From Tricholoma matsutake (lineage: Eukaryota > Basidiomycota > Agaricomycetes > Agaricales > Tricholomataceae), in NCBI GenBank assembly GCA_026075535.2, contig AP026549.1, forward strand, positions 8,866,001 through 8,930,000: DNA of 64,000 bases, written 5' to 3'. Positions 20,901 to 33,130 of the stretch are shown piece after piece (position 1 is the first letter of the stretch; each line of letters opens with the position of its first letter). The translations under genes were made by a program, and so were the position numbers. The notes beneath the pieces were generated by a model that was not told the DNA's origin, did not search any database, and worked only from the letters and a program-made list of their open reading frames with translations.

Positions 20901-22661
20901 CTAAGCATCATGTGAGCATTAGCAAAATGGAGAGTTGATTTGTTAGGAACTCACATCAACATTTACACTGACCATAAGACGATCGAAAATTTCAATGGTC
21001 AATGAGACCTGTCACTTCATCAGGTTAGATGGATGGAATACCTGTTGCAATATGAATATTCCATCAGCTACATCAAAGGGGAAGATAACACGGTTGCAGA
21101 CGCACTGTTGAGACTTCCAGAAACAGTGACAATCCCCACCTCTGTAAACGCTGTATTCGATATTGAGTCCAACCCAAGATTATTCGCGAGAATCCGGAAG
21201 GGCTACCTGAAAGACACCTGGTGCGCAGGCATATTGCAAGACCTGAAGCAAAAGGTTACGGACACAAAGCTAGGCTTCATATTTAAGAATGGCCTACTCT
21301 TCATTGGAGAGCGCTTGGTCATACCAAAGTACAAAGACGTCTGGGAACAGCTGTTCTGCCTGGCACACGACCATCTAGGGCATTTCGGAGGTGATAAATC
21401 ATATGTCACGCTCAAAAATGATTTTTATTGGCCTAACATGAGAAGGGATCTCATTTCGGTGTATATTCCAGGATGTGGGCCTTGCCAATGAAACAAGTCA
21501 GTGATGGCAAAGGTTCCAGGCCCACTGCATCCCCTTCCCATTCCAGATAAAAGATTTGACTCTGTAGTGATCGATTTTGTGGGGCCACTACCTGTTGATA
21601 ATGGATTCAATGGTATTGTGACGATGACCGACAGGTTGGGTGCTGATGTCCAGATTGTGCCTTGCAAAACGGACATGACGGCCGAAGAATTTGCAGAAAT
21701 ATTTTTCGGAGTGTGGTACTGTGAGAATGGGTGCCTGCTCGAGATCATAAGCAACCATGACAGGTTGTTCATGTCGAAATTCTGGAAGGCCCTGATGAAA
21801 TTGGCCAGAGTGAAGCATAAAATGTCAATGTCATACCACCCAGAGACAGATGGATTGTCAGAGAGGTCAAACAAGATGGTTATCCTATGCTTGAGGTATC
21901 ACGTAGAAAGAAACCAGACTGGGTGGGTGAAAGCATTGCCCAAGGTGTGCTTCGACATCATGAACATGGTCAATGTGTCCACGCAGGTCTTCCCACTCAT
22001 TCTAAAGACTGGTCGATCACCCCGAGTTCTCCTGCCTTTGGTCACTAACATGGATGAAGGACCTGCACAGGAAGAGGATGAGGAAAAGCAGGCTTGAGAG
22101 CTAATAGAAAGGATAAATGGAGAGGTTGACGGAGCAAAAGATTGTCTCCTTGCTGCAAAGATCACGCAAGCACACCATGCAAATAAAGATAGAGGGAGTG
22201 ACCCAGAATTTGTGGTGGGGGAAAAAGTGATGATGAAGACAGCTCACTGCAGGCATGAATACATGCAGAAAAAGAGTGGAAGGGTCGCAAAGTTTATGCC
22301 ATGATTGGATGGGCCATACAAAATTCTGGAGGCCTTCCCACAATCTTCCACATACAGGCTGGCATTGCCGCCTCCATCATCGCATTTTACAACCTTCCAC
22401 ATGTCCCTACTGAAACAACATGTTGAAAATGATGACGAGCTATTCCCAGGGAGATGGATGGAAAGACCAGGGCCCATTGTAACACCAAAAGGGACGATGG
22501 AATATTTCATTGACAAAATCTTGGACGAGCGGCCACATGGACAAGGCAAACAGTATTTCGTGCAGTGGAAAGGGTACAGACTGGATGCCGATTTATGGTT
22601 GCTGAGGTCAGAGATGTTGGAGACAGAGGCACTTGAGGTTTGGGAGTCAAGAGCACGGTGA
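17949..22661 (+). pseudogene. Gag-pol of chromovirus B: gag, protease, RT, RNase H, integrase, chromodomain
   Basis: One frame runs through. Gag starts at 17949, with a zinc-knuckle-like CFRCRLFYAGHFAGDC at about 18830 (spacing 2-6-4, two longer than standard). The protease has ALIDHGSPPVLI (DHG at 19146) and ILGLDFL. RT has WVNDYRKLNKI, the substituted VYLDEIIIW (20298) and FLGLIRYI. RNase H has YTDHKTIENF. Integrase has the zinc module (HDHLGHFG ... CGPC) and a core with D at 21573, N at 21753 where the second Asp is expected, and E at 21861 (35 residues between). The chromodomain (YFVQWKGYRLDADLW) follows. In-frame stops at 18477, 19566, 20202, 20913, 21003, 21489, 22095 and 22302 are all TGA. 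RT (YLDE) and integrase (N for D) both look inactivated by substitution as well. Confidence 0.92.
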
Positions 22662-22688
22662 GATGGAATTTTTTGGAACGAGAAGGAG

Positions 22689-22874
22689 TGTAAGAGAGTC
22701 CTTCTCTTACAATACACACATCACTACGCGACCACTGCGTTACTCAACATGGTCACATGACTATTAGAGAATCCTTAGATACAAATAATATGGTAAACTA
22801 CTCCCCCCTTGAATCAATACCATGTTCATCACAACTTGCTCACCTTAAGTGTCAGGAGAACATACTCCCTTCCA
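22689..22874 (+). repeat. 3' LTR of chromovirus B
   Basis: 186 bp, nearly identical to 17357-17542, preceded by the purine-rich gagaaggag. The few differences are mostly transitions. Confidence 0.92.
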
Positions 22875-22879
22875 GTGCT

Positions 22880-23422
22880 AAATATAGGACACACATCAAT
22901 TAATGTGCCGAGATCCGTATTTGGCAATACAGTGTTTGCATGCACTCACGGTGTCATTCTCAACAGGAGCCAATGTAACAAGAATCTCAACTTAATTATG
23001 ACCCATAGTATAATATTAGGTAGATATAGCATTTGGCTTATTAAAAAATGAAAGAAGAATGACACAATGACCATTATATCTCTTGCAGGTTGTGCCAGCA
23101 AGGCCCATGTTGGGCCTATGCATGCATGAAACATCAGGAATGATTAGAGCATGTGATAAGAGCTATGGTCAGCACAGCACCAATTTTTTTATAATGAAAC
23201 TTGACATCTCATTGAAGTTCCTGTTCATCATTGTTATGGTTGCTGCCACCATCCTATTCCTCACATCATTATCTGGGGCAGCATCACCTTGTGTGGATAT
23301 ACCATAACTAGGATTGTTACCTGTGGTTTGTAGTCTCATTGTGGATATACTCATCTCATCATTTCCTGTCCCATGCAAGTTTCCCACTGTTTGGTCATGT
23401 GACCTCATTTCACTGCCCATCT
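22880..23422. other. Spacer between chromoviruses B and A copy 2
   Basis: AT-rich and non-coding; no motif, no repeat recognised elsewhere in the window. It ends with the target duplication cattc of the next element (23423-23427). Confidence 0.5.
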
Positions 23423-23427
23423 CATTC

Positions 23428-23850
23428 TATAAGGGCAACCTCAGCCTCTAGCAAAGGGAAATCCAAAGTTAAAATTATACTACATAGTACAGGGATTGGG
23501 GACACACCTAGCAAAGGGAAATCCAAAGAGAAAACTCTAAGGAACCCTTTGCCGATGCCCAGTATATGTGAAGACGACAAAAATCAAATTATAACCTAAA
23601 AATAGAAAAGGCAGAGATAGGCAGATCAAGGCCACCAAATGACATCATACCAAGGGGTAGGTGTCGGAAGGGGTGCTCCGCCTCTAAATATATAACTGTC
23701 AACATGCACAAACATGATAGAAAGGGAAAATTAGTAATAAAATCTGGAAAATTCATAGAAAATGAAGAATAGAAGGAAATGAAGTGAGGAAAAATATAGA
23801 ATGAATGTAAAAAATAGGAGAAATACACAGGGTGCCCCCCTAGTCCCCTC
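23428..23850 (-). repeat. 3' LTR of chromovirus A copy 2
   Basis: Matches 1248-1673 but lacks the last bases: tagtcccc is joined directly to tctctaag, removing the LTR start (in element sense) and the tract before it. Confidence 0.88.
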
Positions 23851-23881
23851 TCTAAGATTCATTGCCCCGATGCATTCGAAA

Positions 23882-26800
23882 TCACATACAACCAAAGTCC
23901 ATGACTTGAATGCGATGCAGTGCAGCAGTGTGCCATTGGTGGAATTCCTTGACTAACTGAGGGGCATTCACATCAGACTCTTCGACCCATGAGTTCTCCT
24001 CATACCCATAACCCTTCCAATGCACCAAATACTGGAGTTTTCCTCGACGCAAACAGCTGTCCAAGATTGACTTGACTTCGTATTGGGGTTCTCCCTCGAT
24101 CACTGTAGGCAGTGGTGGTGGGTGTGAATGGCATCCCGGGAATGGATCTGGGGGAGCTGGAAGGAGATTGATGACATGGAAGACTGGGTGGAGTCTGGAC
24201 ATGGAGGCTGGGAGGCATAGATGATAGGCATGCATTCCAACACACTTGACAATGGGGAAATGTCCCAGGAAGCGATGAGCGAGTTTCTTGGATGGACATG
24301 TAGTGGAGATGTTACTGGAGTCAAGATAAACTCAATCACCAACCTTGTACTGAGGGGTCGGAGAATGGTGTTGGTTGTAAAAGCATGCCATGTCATCCTT
24401 CACCTTTGCTAAGGCTGCCTTTGCCTCCTCCAAGCTATCCTGCATGCATTCTGTGAACTCATTCACCATCTTGATGTGTGAGGGAGTTTGGCGAGGTTCA
24501 AATCCCATGCATGGATGCTGTCCAGTGTCTAAGAGGAAAGGGGTCTGTTGAGTGGAACCATGGACATGGTTGTTGTATCCGAACTCAGCCAAGAGGAGAA
24601 GATCATCCCAATCATCCTGGTGTTCATTGACAAAGATGTGGATGTACTGCTCCAGTTCCTGGTTGACTTGCTCAGTCTGGCCGTCGGTTTGTGGGTGATA
24701 AGCAGTCAAAGCAAAAAGTTTGATCCCCAGGAGTCAGTACAGCTCGCAAGTGAACTCTGCCATGAACTGAGGGCCACAATCAGAGAGGAAAGCACCAGGA
24801 AGTCCATGTAATTTCCACACATGGTGGAGGTAGAGTCAGGCAGGACCCAGGGCACTGACAGTGGTGTGAGTGGGAATGAAGTGAGTGCGTCTCCCCACTG
24901 AATCAACTGTGCACATCACTGCATCAAACCCATTTGACTCTGGCAACTCCACCACAAAGTCAACACTGACAACATCACAACAACTCTCTGGAACAGGAAG
25001 AGGGTGTAGCTCGCCAATGGGTTTGCAATGAGGAACCTTGGTGCATAAGCAAAGGTCACAAGTGTAACAATACTGACCAATGAGCTGTGACATTTGTGGC
25101 CACCAATAATTCCATGAGGTGAGCTCCAAGGTCTTCTGGCATCCAGGATGACCAGCAATCTGTGAGTCATGGTGTTGGGATATGATGTGCCGGCAAAGGT
25201 CTGGGTCATTGGGAACGTAGATGTGGTCCTTGAAATACAACAAGTCCTCTTTTTCAGCCCACTCTACTGCATGCAAGGAAAGGGTGGATCCCTTCCTCAG
25301 TTCTTTAACAGCTCAGGCAACAACATCCTCATGTAAACTGCTATGGTTTGCATGATGAATGTCATGTAGGATGTGCCGCTCCTCGCCCTGGGGTGCAATG
25401 CCTTCCAGTGCCCAAATGGTGAACAGGTCTGGCTGCAACAACACAATGTTTTGGTTGTCATTGCTGCCATCCCCATGGTCTGCATGTCGGGAGAGGGTGT
25501 CGGTCTTCCCCATGCTGCAACCCAGACAGTGGTGCAAGGAGAAGTCAAATCTGGATAGATACAGGGACCAACAAGCTTGACAACGGTTCAATTTCTTGGC
25601 CATCATAAAGTACTCGAGATTCTTGTGATCCATCCAAATTTCCACCTTGTGTTGGGCACCCTCAAGGAAGTGTTGCCACTCCTCAAGCACACACATTATC
25701 GCCAACATCTCCTTCTCATGGATCTTGTAATTTCGCTCTACAGCACTAAGGCTTTTGGAGTAGAATGCAACAGGATGCCACTTCTGGTCCTCTGGAGACT
25801 GCTGAGACAACACAGCGCCCATCGCAAAGTCAGAACTGTCGGCTTCTACACAAAAAGGATGTGAATTGTCAGCAAAGGAAAGGATGGGAGTGGAAGTGAC
25901 CATCTCTTTAAGCCTTTCAAATGCCTCCTGTTGTGCATTATCCCACCTCCATGCCTTTGCTGTCAAGTCAAACAGTGGTCATGCATGATGTGAGAAATCC
26001 TTGATAATTGATGAAGCCCAGGAAAGACTGCACCTCTTTCTTGTTTGTGGGTGTTGGCCAAGCTGTGACCCTGTTCACCTTGATAGGATCTATCTCCACC
26101 TGACCCTCTGAGATAATCAGGCCAAGGTACTCGATCTTGGTCTTCTCAAACTCGCACTTGTCCTGACAAAGGTAGAATTTGTACCGTCAAAGCTGTTCTA
26201 GGACAAGGCGCGTGATGTGATGGTGCTCTTCAACCATGTGAGTGAAGATGAGGATGTCATCGAGATAGATGTAGACAATGCCTTCAAGGATGAGGTCGTG
26301 GAAAATGTCATTCATCATGGTCTGAAAGGTGGCAGGACTATTAGTAAGGCCAAAGAACATGACAAGCGGTTCAAAACGACCACGGTTGGTACAAAAGGCT
26401 GCCTTCCACTCATCTCCCTCCTTTATCCTCACATTATTGTAGCCCCAACAGACATTGAGCTTGGTGAAGTATTGGGCTCCATGGAGCTGGTTCACGAGTT
26501 CAGAGATGAGAGGTAATAGGTAGCGATTTTTGACCATGATGTTGTTGAGCCTTCTGTAGCCTTGAACCAGTTGAAGTGAGCCATCCTTCTTCTTGACAAA
26601 GAAAAAGGGAGAGGCCATGGGTGACTTTGATGGTCAAATACGTCCAGAGGCCAGGTGTTTGTCGATGAACTGGTCAAGCTGTCATTGTTCTTCAGGAGAG
26701 AGAGGATAGACCTTGCAGGATGAAGGGGTTTCACCGGGGGTGAGTTCAATCGCATGATCCCATGGCTCGCGTGCAGGGAGAGAGTTGAACAATTCCTTGG

Positions 26801-27740
26801 AGAACACATCTCCAAACTCATGGAGATGAGGGAGCAAGGAATTAGTAGAGGATTTAGCAGCATTGTTTTTGTGGAAGGCCTCGGCGAGGCGTTGGGATAT
26901 GTTTGATGTAGCACACACCTCATGCGATGGATGAATCGCAGTGTAGAAGATCCAATCACCTTCCTCCACTTCCTCTGGCTCCTCATCATCATCATCATCA
27001 TCTGAGTCCAGCATCAGATCAGGAACCCCTTCCAAGTCCACTTCAGGTATAGGCAGGGGTCTGGCATGACACTTCTGAGTACATCGTATTGCAGCCTTCT
27101 GTCCACAATGTTCTTGTCTGGCTTCTGTGAAACAAGTATGACAGCAGGATGGACTTTGGCTCATGGTAACCTCCCCGGTATGCCAGTCAACCTCCGGGTT
27201 ATGGTCTCAAAGCCACAGATAGCCCAAAATCACCTTTTGCTTTCCTAATTGAGTGACAGCAAAAAGGGCATGCTCACTATGATCTTTGTAATGGAGGACC
27301 AGGTCTACAACCTCTCGGATGGCACCAGCTTCATTTGGGGACCCATCCACATTATACACAGGTATCAGACACAAGAGTGAGCGAGTATTTAGGTGATGTT
27401 GTTGTGTGAGATGGGCATCAATGAAGAGACCGGTCGCACCAGAGTCCAGGAGTGTAGAGACACTGAGTATCTGTCCAGTGTTGGTCGTCTGCAGTTTGAT
27501 TGCTAGGTGAATATGTAGAGGGAGTGGATGCAACAATATATTTGCGTGGTAGTTTATGCTCCCATGATTTAATTTTGGGGTGTGGAGCAGAGGGAGAGAT
27601 GGGAAGAGCAGGTATGTCTTCAGCCAACTTCAAAGGGTCAGAGAGGGGAACAGTCACAGAAATGGATTCATTCTCCGGGGATTCAACTGACAAGACTTCA
27701 AAGTGGTTATGGACAGGCAGTGAGGGCATACGATTCACTT
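23882..27740 (-). pseudogene. Pro-pol of chromovirus A copy 2
   Basis: The same domain order as copy 1: protease (LLDSGATGLFID, 27536-27207), RT (26618 onward, IYLDDILIF), RNase H (WMDHKNLEYF), integrase ([21 protein letters not shown]) and chromodomain (LVHWKGYGYEENSW). It is broken by TGA codons, by an 11-base-class deletion near 26000 that removes the FYRCF-type segment, and by further frame changes. The active-site YLDD of RT is still readable. The integrase second Asp stands in a changed context (LSDCGPQF). Confidence 0.88.
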
Positions 27741-28854
27741 GCTGCAAATAGAAAAATCCTGCTCCTCTACAACTTCTGACTTGATCTCCTCTGCAACCTG
27801 ATCCTTCGCTTCCTTGACATCTACAAGTGCCATCAAGTCTTGGAGGAGTTCATCTCGCCCCTCAGGGGTGAGCATGCAGATATCCTGATGATGGGCACAT
27901 GCTCCAGCCCTGTGCCCAGTTTCCCCACAATGGTAGCAGAGATTCAACCTACGTGCACAGCTGCAGGCTGCATCAACATCCATTGGTACTGGGACATTGA
28001 CAGCTGGTGTGGGAGTTTGATGAACAGGAATGGGGTTAAGGTGGGGAAGGGTTCAATTGAAGGTGTAGGGTGCATGAGTGGTAGTTGGAGCACGGAATGC
28101 AGCATTAAACGCTGCATTTGTGAGTCAGTTCTCATCACAGAGTGAAGCAGCTTCATACCAAGCATAGATATCATCATCCGCTGGGCGCCCTTCCACCATC
28201 TGTGCAATCTGGTCCTGAATTTCTCAGTTGAGGCCCCATTGGAGCTTCACCACCACTGGTAGCCCACTCCCATATCCTGCCATGTCCACCAAATCCTTAA
28301 ACTCATCAATATAATTGTCCATGGATCGATGTGCCTGCTGGTAAGAGGATGACTCAAGTTGTGTCACTGCTTGGTGGCACTTGTTGAGGGGACAAAAGTG
28401 GCGTACAAAGTCAGCTTGAAAGTCACCCCAAGTGGAGAAAGGTAGAGAATTGAGTTCTTTAGTTTGACGCAGAATACGGTCCACATAGAGATAGGCACAT
28501 TCAGATTTCATGTATGTGAAGGCCCAATAAATTTTTGCAGCCTCATCGATGAATTGATGCGATTGGAGACTGATGTATAACTCACAGGAATTAAGGAAGG
28601 CACATCCCTGCGCACATGCACCATTAAATTCAGTGGGGGGGGGATGGTTTGATCTGGGCATGCTCTTTAGTGGGCACATTTGGTGGTATGTTGTTGTTGG
28701 GTGCGCTTGGAGTTGCAATGGGGGGAATATTGGTTGTAGGGTTAGTCTGGAGGGTGCTGACAAAGTTTTCGATTGTAGATTTAAGTGAATCAATTTGTGT
28801 GCATATTCTGGAAACATCACTTTCAAGCACGTCGAGGCACTCTGATGTGTCCAT
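27735..28854 (-). pseudogene. Gag of chromovirus A copy 2
   Basis: Begins at the conserved ATG 28854 (MDTSECLDVLESDVS). An extra G in a G-run near 28640 shifts frame before the capsid region (FLNSCELYISLQSHQF), and the CCHC knuckle CYHCGETGHRAGAC is present at about 27900-27945. Unlike copy 1 it keeps the 7 bases after PADD, so copy 2 shows the ancestral reading there. Confidence 0.82.
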
Positions 28855-29019
28855 GTCACTAGGGGGTGTGTTTGGCAAAAATGGGGGCGCAGTAAAGGCG
28901 AGACTGTCTGGAACGGTGTGTAGGGAGTCTGTGGAGCTTTGAGAAGCATCGTCCACTCTGTACCTGCCTATCTTGGGCAGTGCATTCACAATTTCGGGCC
29001 TTAGGGGAGAGTTTTCTAC

Positions 29020-29445
29020 TATAAGGGCAACCTCAGCCTCTAGCAAAGGGAAATCTGAAGTTAAAATTATACTACATAGTACAGGGATTAGGGACACACC
29101 TAGCAAAGGGAAATCTGAAGAGAAAACTCTAAGGAACCCTTTGCCAATGCCCAGTATATGTGAAGATGACAAAAATCAAATGATAACCTAAAAATAGAAA
29201 AGGCGGAGATAGGCAGATCAAGGCCACCGAATGACATCATACCAAGGGGTAGGTGTCGGAAGGGGTGCTCCACCTCTAAATATAAAACTGTCAACATGCA
29301 CAAACATGATAGAAAGGGAAAATTAGTAATAAAATCCAGAAAAATCATAGAAAATGAAGAATAGAAGGAAATGAAGTGAGGAAAAATATAGAATGAACAT
29401 AAAAAATAGGAGAAACACACAGGGCGCCCCCTTAGTCCCATTACA
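29020..29445 (-). repeat. 5' LTR of chromovirus A copy 2
   Basis: 426 bp, the same length as both LTRs of copy 1, with the self-priming pair conserved: AGAAAACTCT outside (29008-29017, complement) and its partner inside (29121-29130). Confidence 0.92.
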
Positions 29446-29450
29446 CATTC

Positions 29451-29875
29451 ACTCTTCTGCCATTTTATTTGCCAAACACTCTTACATCTCTCCCACACCT
29501 CCTCCCCCAATGTGTCAGAACATTCAAGATGGTTGCCATGACCACATTCATTTGAATCATTTCCATTGCAATTGTTGGCCTTCTCAGACATGGAAGCTGT
29601 AATGCCCAAAGCTTCTCCAAGTGAGCTAGGCAACATGAGTGTGTTCTGACCTGAATTGCTTTGGGTAGCTCTGGCCTTGCTCATTTGTGTGAATAACATG
29701 TCACTCCTGCCTGTTGTTGTGTTTAATGATGTGATGCATTGAACTCACAGTATTTTCCTCTATGTCCTCCTGCTTCTGTTTCTTACTGCTGATGTTTGCA
29801 CACCCCTTTAGACTCTTTTGAACTTCATCTTCTTGAGTGTAGGCATACACAATGCTGCATGCTTTTCATGGTAGG
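29451..29875. other. Spacer before the solo LTR
   Basis: No gene or repeat recognised. It ends with the target duplication gtagg at 29871-29875. Confidence 0.5.
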
Positions 29876-30277
29876 TGTTAGGGTGACACCCACTATCTGC
29901 TAGCTAAGACCATGCGGGTTCTCTCTACAAGAAGGGAGCGGGATCCGCGCTCGTGATGGGGGAATTGATGGTTTTGATGTGAGGGGTTATTAATAGGTGA
30001 GTTTGTTGAGATAGGCCTTTCACACTGAAAACATAGGTGGAATACCTAAGAGAACACAACTGGGGTCCCCTAGGCATATATTTAGGGTTTATATACTATG
30101 TTACATATATTGTACATTGTTGTTACTGACGCACTCATACATGCACGTACATTTTGATGCGTGCGAAATAAAATTCTCACGCTATCAAAATGTAGCGTCA
30201 TTTGGTGTCATGTAGTGTAATTTGACATAATAAAATAAAAATGAAAGTTTATTAGGTAATGGGGTGGTTTCCTAACA
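29876..30277. repeat. Solo LTR, 402-bp family, copy 1
   Basis: TGTTAGGG...CCTAACA, exactly 402 bp, with target duplication gtagg on both sides (29871-29875 and 30278-30282). A second copy of the same length is at 52088-52489. No internal element of this family is in the window. Such solo LTRs arise by recombination between the two LTRs of a full element. Confidence 0.95.
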
Positions 30278-30282
30278 GTAGG

Positions 30283-31291
30283 CTGGATTTGAGTGGTAGC
30301 TAAATATAGATATGGGTGGTCTGACTCAAAAAAGTTGTACTCTTCACTCAATTCTTACAAAATCAAAATTATGGCCCTGAGTGATTGATCATTTTTACTT
30401 TTAGCACATTTCCTCAGGCCTAGAATCATGCAAAATTCTTTAGTTACAAAGCCTTGTCCATTTTTTTCATTTTGTCTAATGTTTTGATCATGTGATGTCA
30501 TTGTCTATGTATGAGGACTGTTTTACTGCATCTGCACCTGCCAACACCATCCCCATGAGTATGGTTTTTTACCATGGTTTTCAAAGAAACCTGTGGGTTT
30601 TATGACTGTTTTACACTGCAAAAGCCTACTATAAATACACAAATATAATAGACCATATTTGCAGCAGGGTCCACATTTCTTTTTGTGAACCTGATTTGGC
30701 ATCATCACTCAGGTTTTCCCAACTTGCTGCTTGATGTCTGTTCATCCACATCACCTTGAAAATCTTGTTTGAGCTTGGGATATGTTTCTATTATATACCC
30801 ACAACATACTGTGCAAACCAGTAGTGCATAGGTGGGCTGTGGAAGCTCTCAGAAAGACGGTGATGTTTGCTGTCTTGTTGCCAAAGCCTGATGTGGACAA
30901 ACCAATTTTTTGATGGAAGTGTCTGTTTGGTGGTTGCAAATATGCTCTAATTTTCTTAAAATCAGTTGAGAAATGCTGACAATCATTACATTGCACTTTT
31001 GGAGTTTGAAGCTCCAACAGCCTAGTACACAATTGATAACACATGACATATACCCACCAACTACCCACAGAAATGGCAACAAATACAAGGAGAGGGATGC
31101 TCCTTGTTCTGGTACTGCCACCAGCTCAAAAACTTCCCATGGCTCATGAAGCCAAGAGAGGAGAAGGAGGACAAGTGCAGGGATAGCATAGCATCATAAT
31201 ACACTACATGCTAGCCTAGAACTAGCCTTATGCCATGTTGCAACACTCTACACACATGCCCCCACAAACAAGACAAAAAACAGGAGCCACA
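30283..31291. other. AT-rich non-coding stretch before the LINE
   Basis: No gene supported; open stretches on the minus strand (30523-31121) have no motif and are chance frames. The right part may be the untranslated leader of the LINE that follows. Confidence 0.45.
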
Positions 31292-33130
31292 ATGACAAAG
31301 AAATCACAGAAAGAACTAGAAAGTGCAGAGGGCATCAACACTGATGTGTGAATGAAGGAACAAGTGTTAACTTTCCTTACAACAAAAGAATATCTCACAC
31401 TGGGTAAACCAGTTGACTTGCAGACACTATCTCATGTCCTCTTACAGTTTGGTAATGCTACAACCAAAATGCTGAAGATCTTGACAGATGTGATATGAGC
31501 AGTAGCCCTCCTTATAGCCAATGCCAGCACTCAGCAAATGGCCACCAAAATCATGGCAATGGTCAAAATACAACTACAAGAACACATCAAAACTTTCACC
31601 TCCAATGTAGAGACCATGTGAGATGCCATTGAACATGTACAAGAAGCTGCAAAGGAAATGACAGGAAGGATAGATGAGTTCAACAATGGATTTCAAGAAA
31701 CTGCTGACCAACTTACACAAGCAACTCAGGAGAACTACCAAGGTTGCGCCAGCCTTCACCCACAGACCAGAGATGTATGCAGCCATTGCACAGCAACACA
31801 TGCCCCCAGCCCACAAATCTGTAATTGCAAGAGGAGACATTTTTGATAAGCAGATCATGATTCAGAAAGACCCCAATGCTACTGACAATGCCCCTGACAG
31901 CCTCTCAGAAAAAGACCTCCTAGTGAAGGCAAACACAGCCCTCGACCTGATGGGCATGGAAGCCACCAACAAACCACTGGACATGGTCTTTGGGGGAGCA
32001 AAGAAGCTATGAAATGGGAGGAGCATCATGTATCAGCTCAATTTGAGAGACTTGGCAAACTGGCTCAAACAAACCGATGTGCAGAAAGCATTCATGACGA
32101 ACTATGGCAGCACCTCAAACATGTGCAATAAGTTGCATTATGTTATAGCTGAGTTTGTCCCCACTACCTTTGACACAGGCTTGAGCCATGCACATGCCAA
32201 AGTGGAAGAGGACAGTTTGCTAAGCCCCAACAGCATCACATACTCAAAATACATCAAGCCACTGCACCTCCATAGCAACAACCAGAAAGTTGCCCATGCA
32301 GTCCTAGGCTTCAAAGAACAAGCTAGCAATCCAGTATGGCATGTTCATTGAGGGAAAACATGCAAACATCTGAAAGATGCTCTCCAAACCAAGAAGATGC
32401 CTGAAATGCCAGAAATTTGGACACTTCATACCTAACTGCAAAACAGAAGCAGACATCTGCACTTGATGCAGTGGGCAACACCAAACAACAGCATGTGATA
32501 TCACAGACACCATGGCTCTCTGTTGCACTGGACTGGAAGCCAAAGGACATGGAGTGGCAGACAGGAACTGCCCCATGTTCAAAGCAGAACAGGAAAAGAT
32601 ACAAGAATGCACCCCAGAAAACAAGTATAAATTCTTCCCAACCCAAAGCCCAAATACCTGGAGACTACTAAATGAATCAGACCCCTATGCAGATAACCAT
32701 CAGCAACAATGACAGCAAAACAACACCTGGACCCAACAAAACAACGATGCAAGATATTGTGCAAACTTCATGGAAGACTGGCAGATGGTACAAAGATGGG
32801 GCAGACCTGCCCCCATTCCACATGACCCACCACAAAGCAGGTACAGAAACAACTGAACAGGAGCTAACGACAAACCGGTAGCCAACAGCTGGCCTACAAG
32901 GCCAGTACAGTCCACCCTAGATAACTTCATCAATGCCACACAAGTGAATGGTCAATGAGGGCAACAAAGACCCCACAATCCAGAATGACAAAACACACCA
33001 TGGGGAGACTGAGACCCAGATGAACAAGATGGATGGGAACAATGAGACCACCACCAAACAGGGAATCCATGCCTCTCGAATATGCCTGAAAACCAAGAAC
33101 AAGAACAATCCTGGAGACCGATACAAATCC
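31292..33130 (+). pseudogene. LINE ORF1 (gag-like, zinc knuckle)
   Basis: ATG at 31292 (MTKKSQKELESAEG), then a helical region (DAIEHVQEAAKEMTGRIDEF), a conserved block around PAFTHRPEMYAAIAQQHMPP, an RNA-binding-like part (MYQLNLRDLANWLKQTDVQK) and a Cys/His cluster CLKCQKFGHFIPNC followed by a second half-cluster at about 32400-32590. The tail is Gln/Asn-rich. The frame is broken by TGA at several places, for example before MKEQVLTF and after GGAKKL. In intact relatives ORF1 makes the RNA-binding protein of the LINE particle. Confidence 0.72.

Larger units (their letters stand above)
17357..22874 (+). mobile_element. Ty3/gypsy chromovirus, family B (complete)
   Basis: Short LTRs of exactly 186 bp (17357-17542 and 22689-22874) are flanked by a perfect target duplication gtgct (17352-17356 and 22875-22879). 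The internal region is a single gag-pol frame ending in a chromodomain, followed by a purine-rich tract before the 3' LTR. The frame carries eight TGA stops and altered catalytic positions, so the element is dead. It is not the same family as A or C: LTR, protease motif and RT all differ. Confidence 0.95.
23428..29445 (-). mobile_element. Ty3/gypsy chromovirus, family A copy 2
   Basis: Same family and orientation as copy 1. 5' LTR 29020-29445 (426 bp); 3' LTR 23428 to about 23850. The 3' LTR edge and the polypurine tract are lost in a short deletion. Target duplication cattc lies at 23423-23427 and 29446-29450. Compared with copy 1 it has many more C>T and G>A changes at former CpG sites, so it is older or more heavily decayed. 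Confidence 0.95.

Noticed and set aside
1709..22661. TGA reassignment to an amino acid
   Set aside because: The GTPase gene uses normal codons and ends in TAG, and copies with CGA or TGG at the same positions exist, so CpG decay explains the TGA codons more simply.
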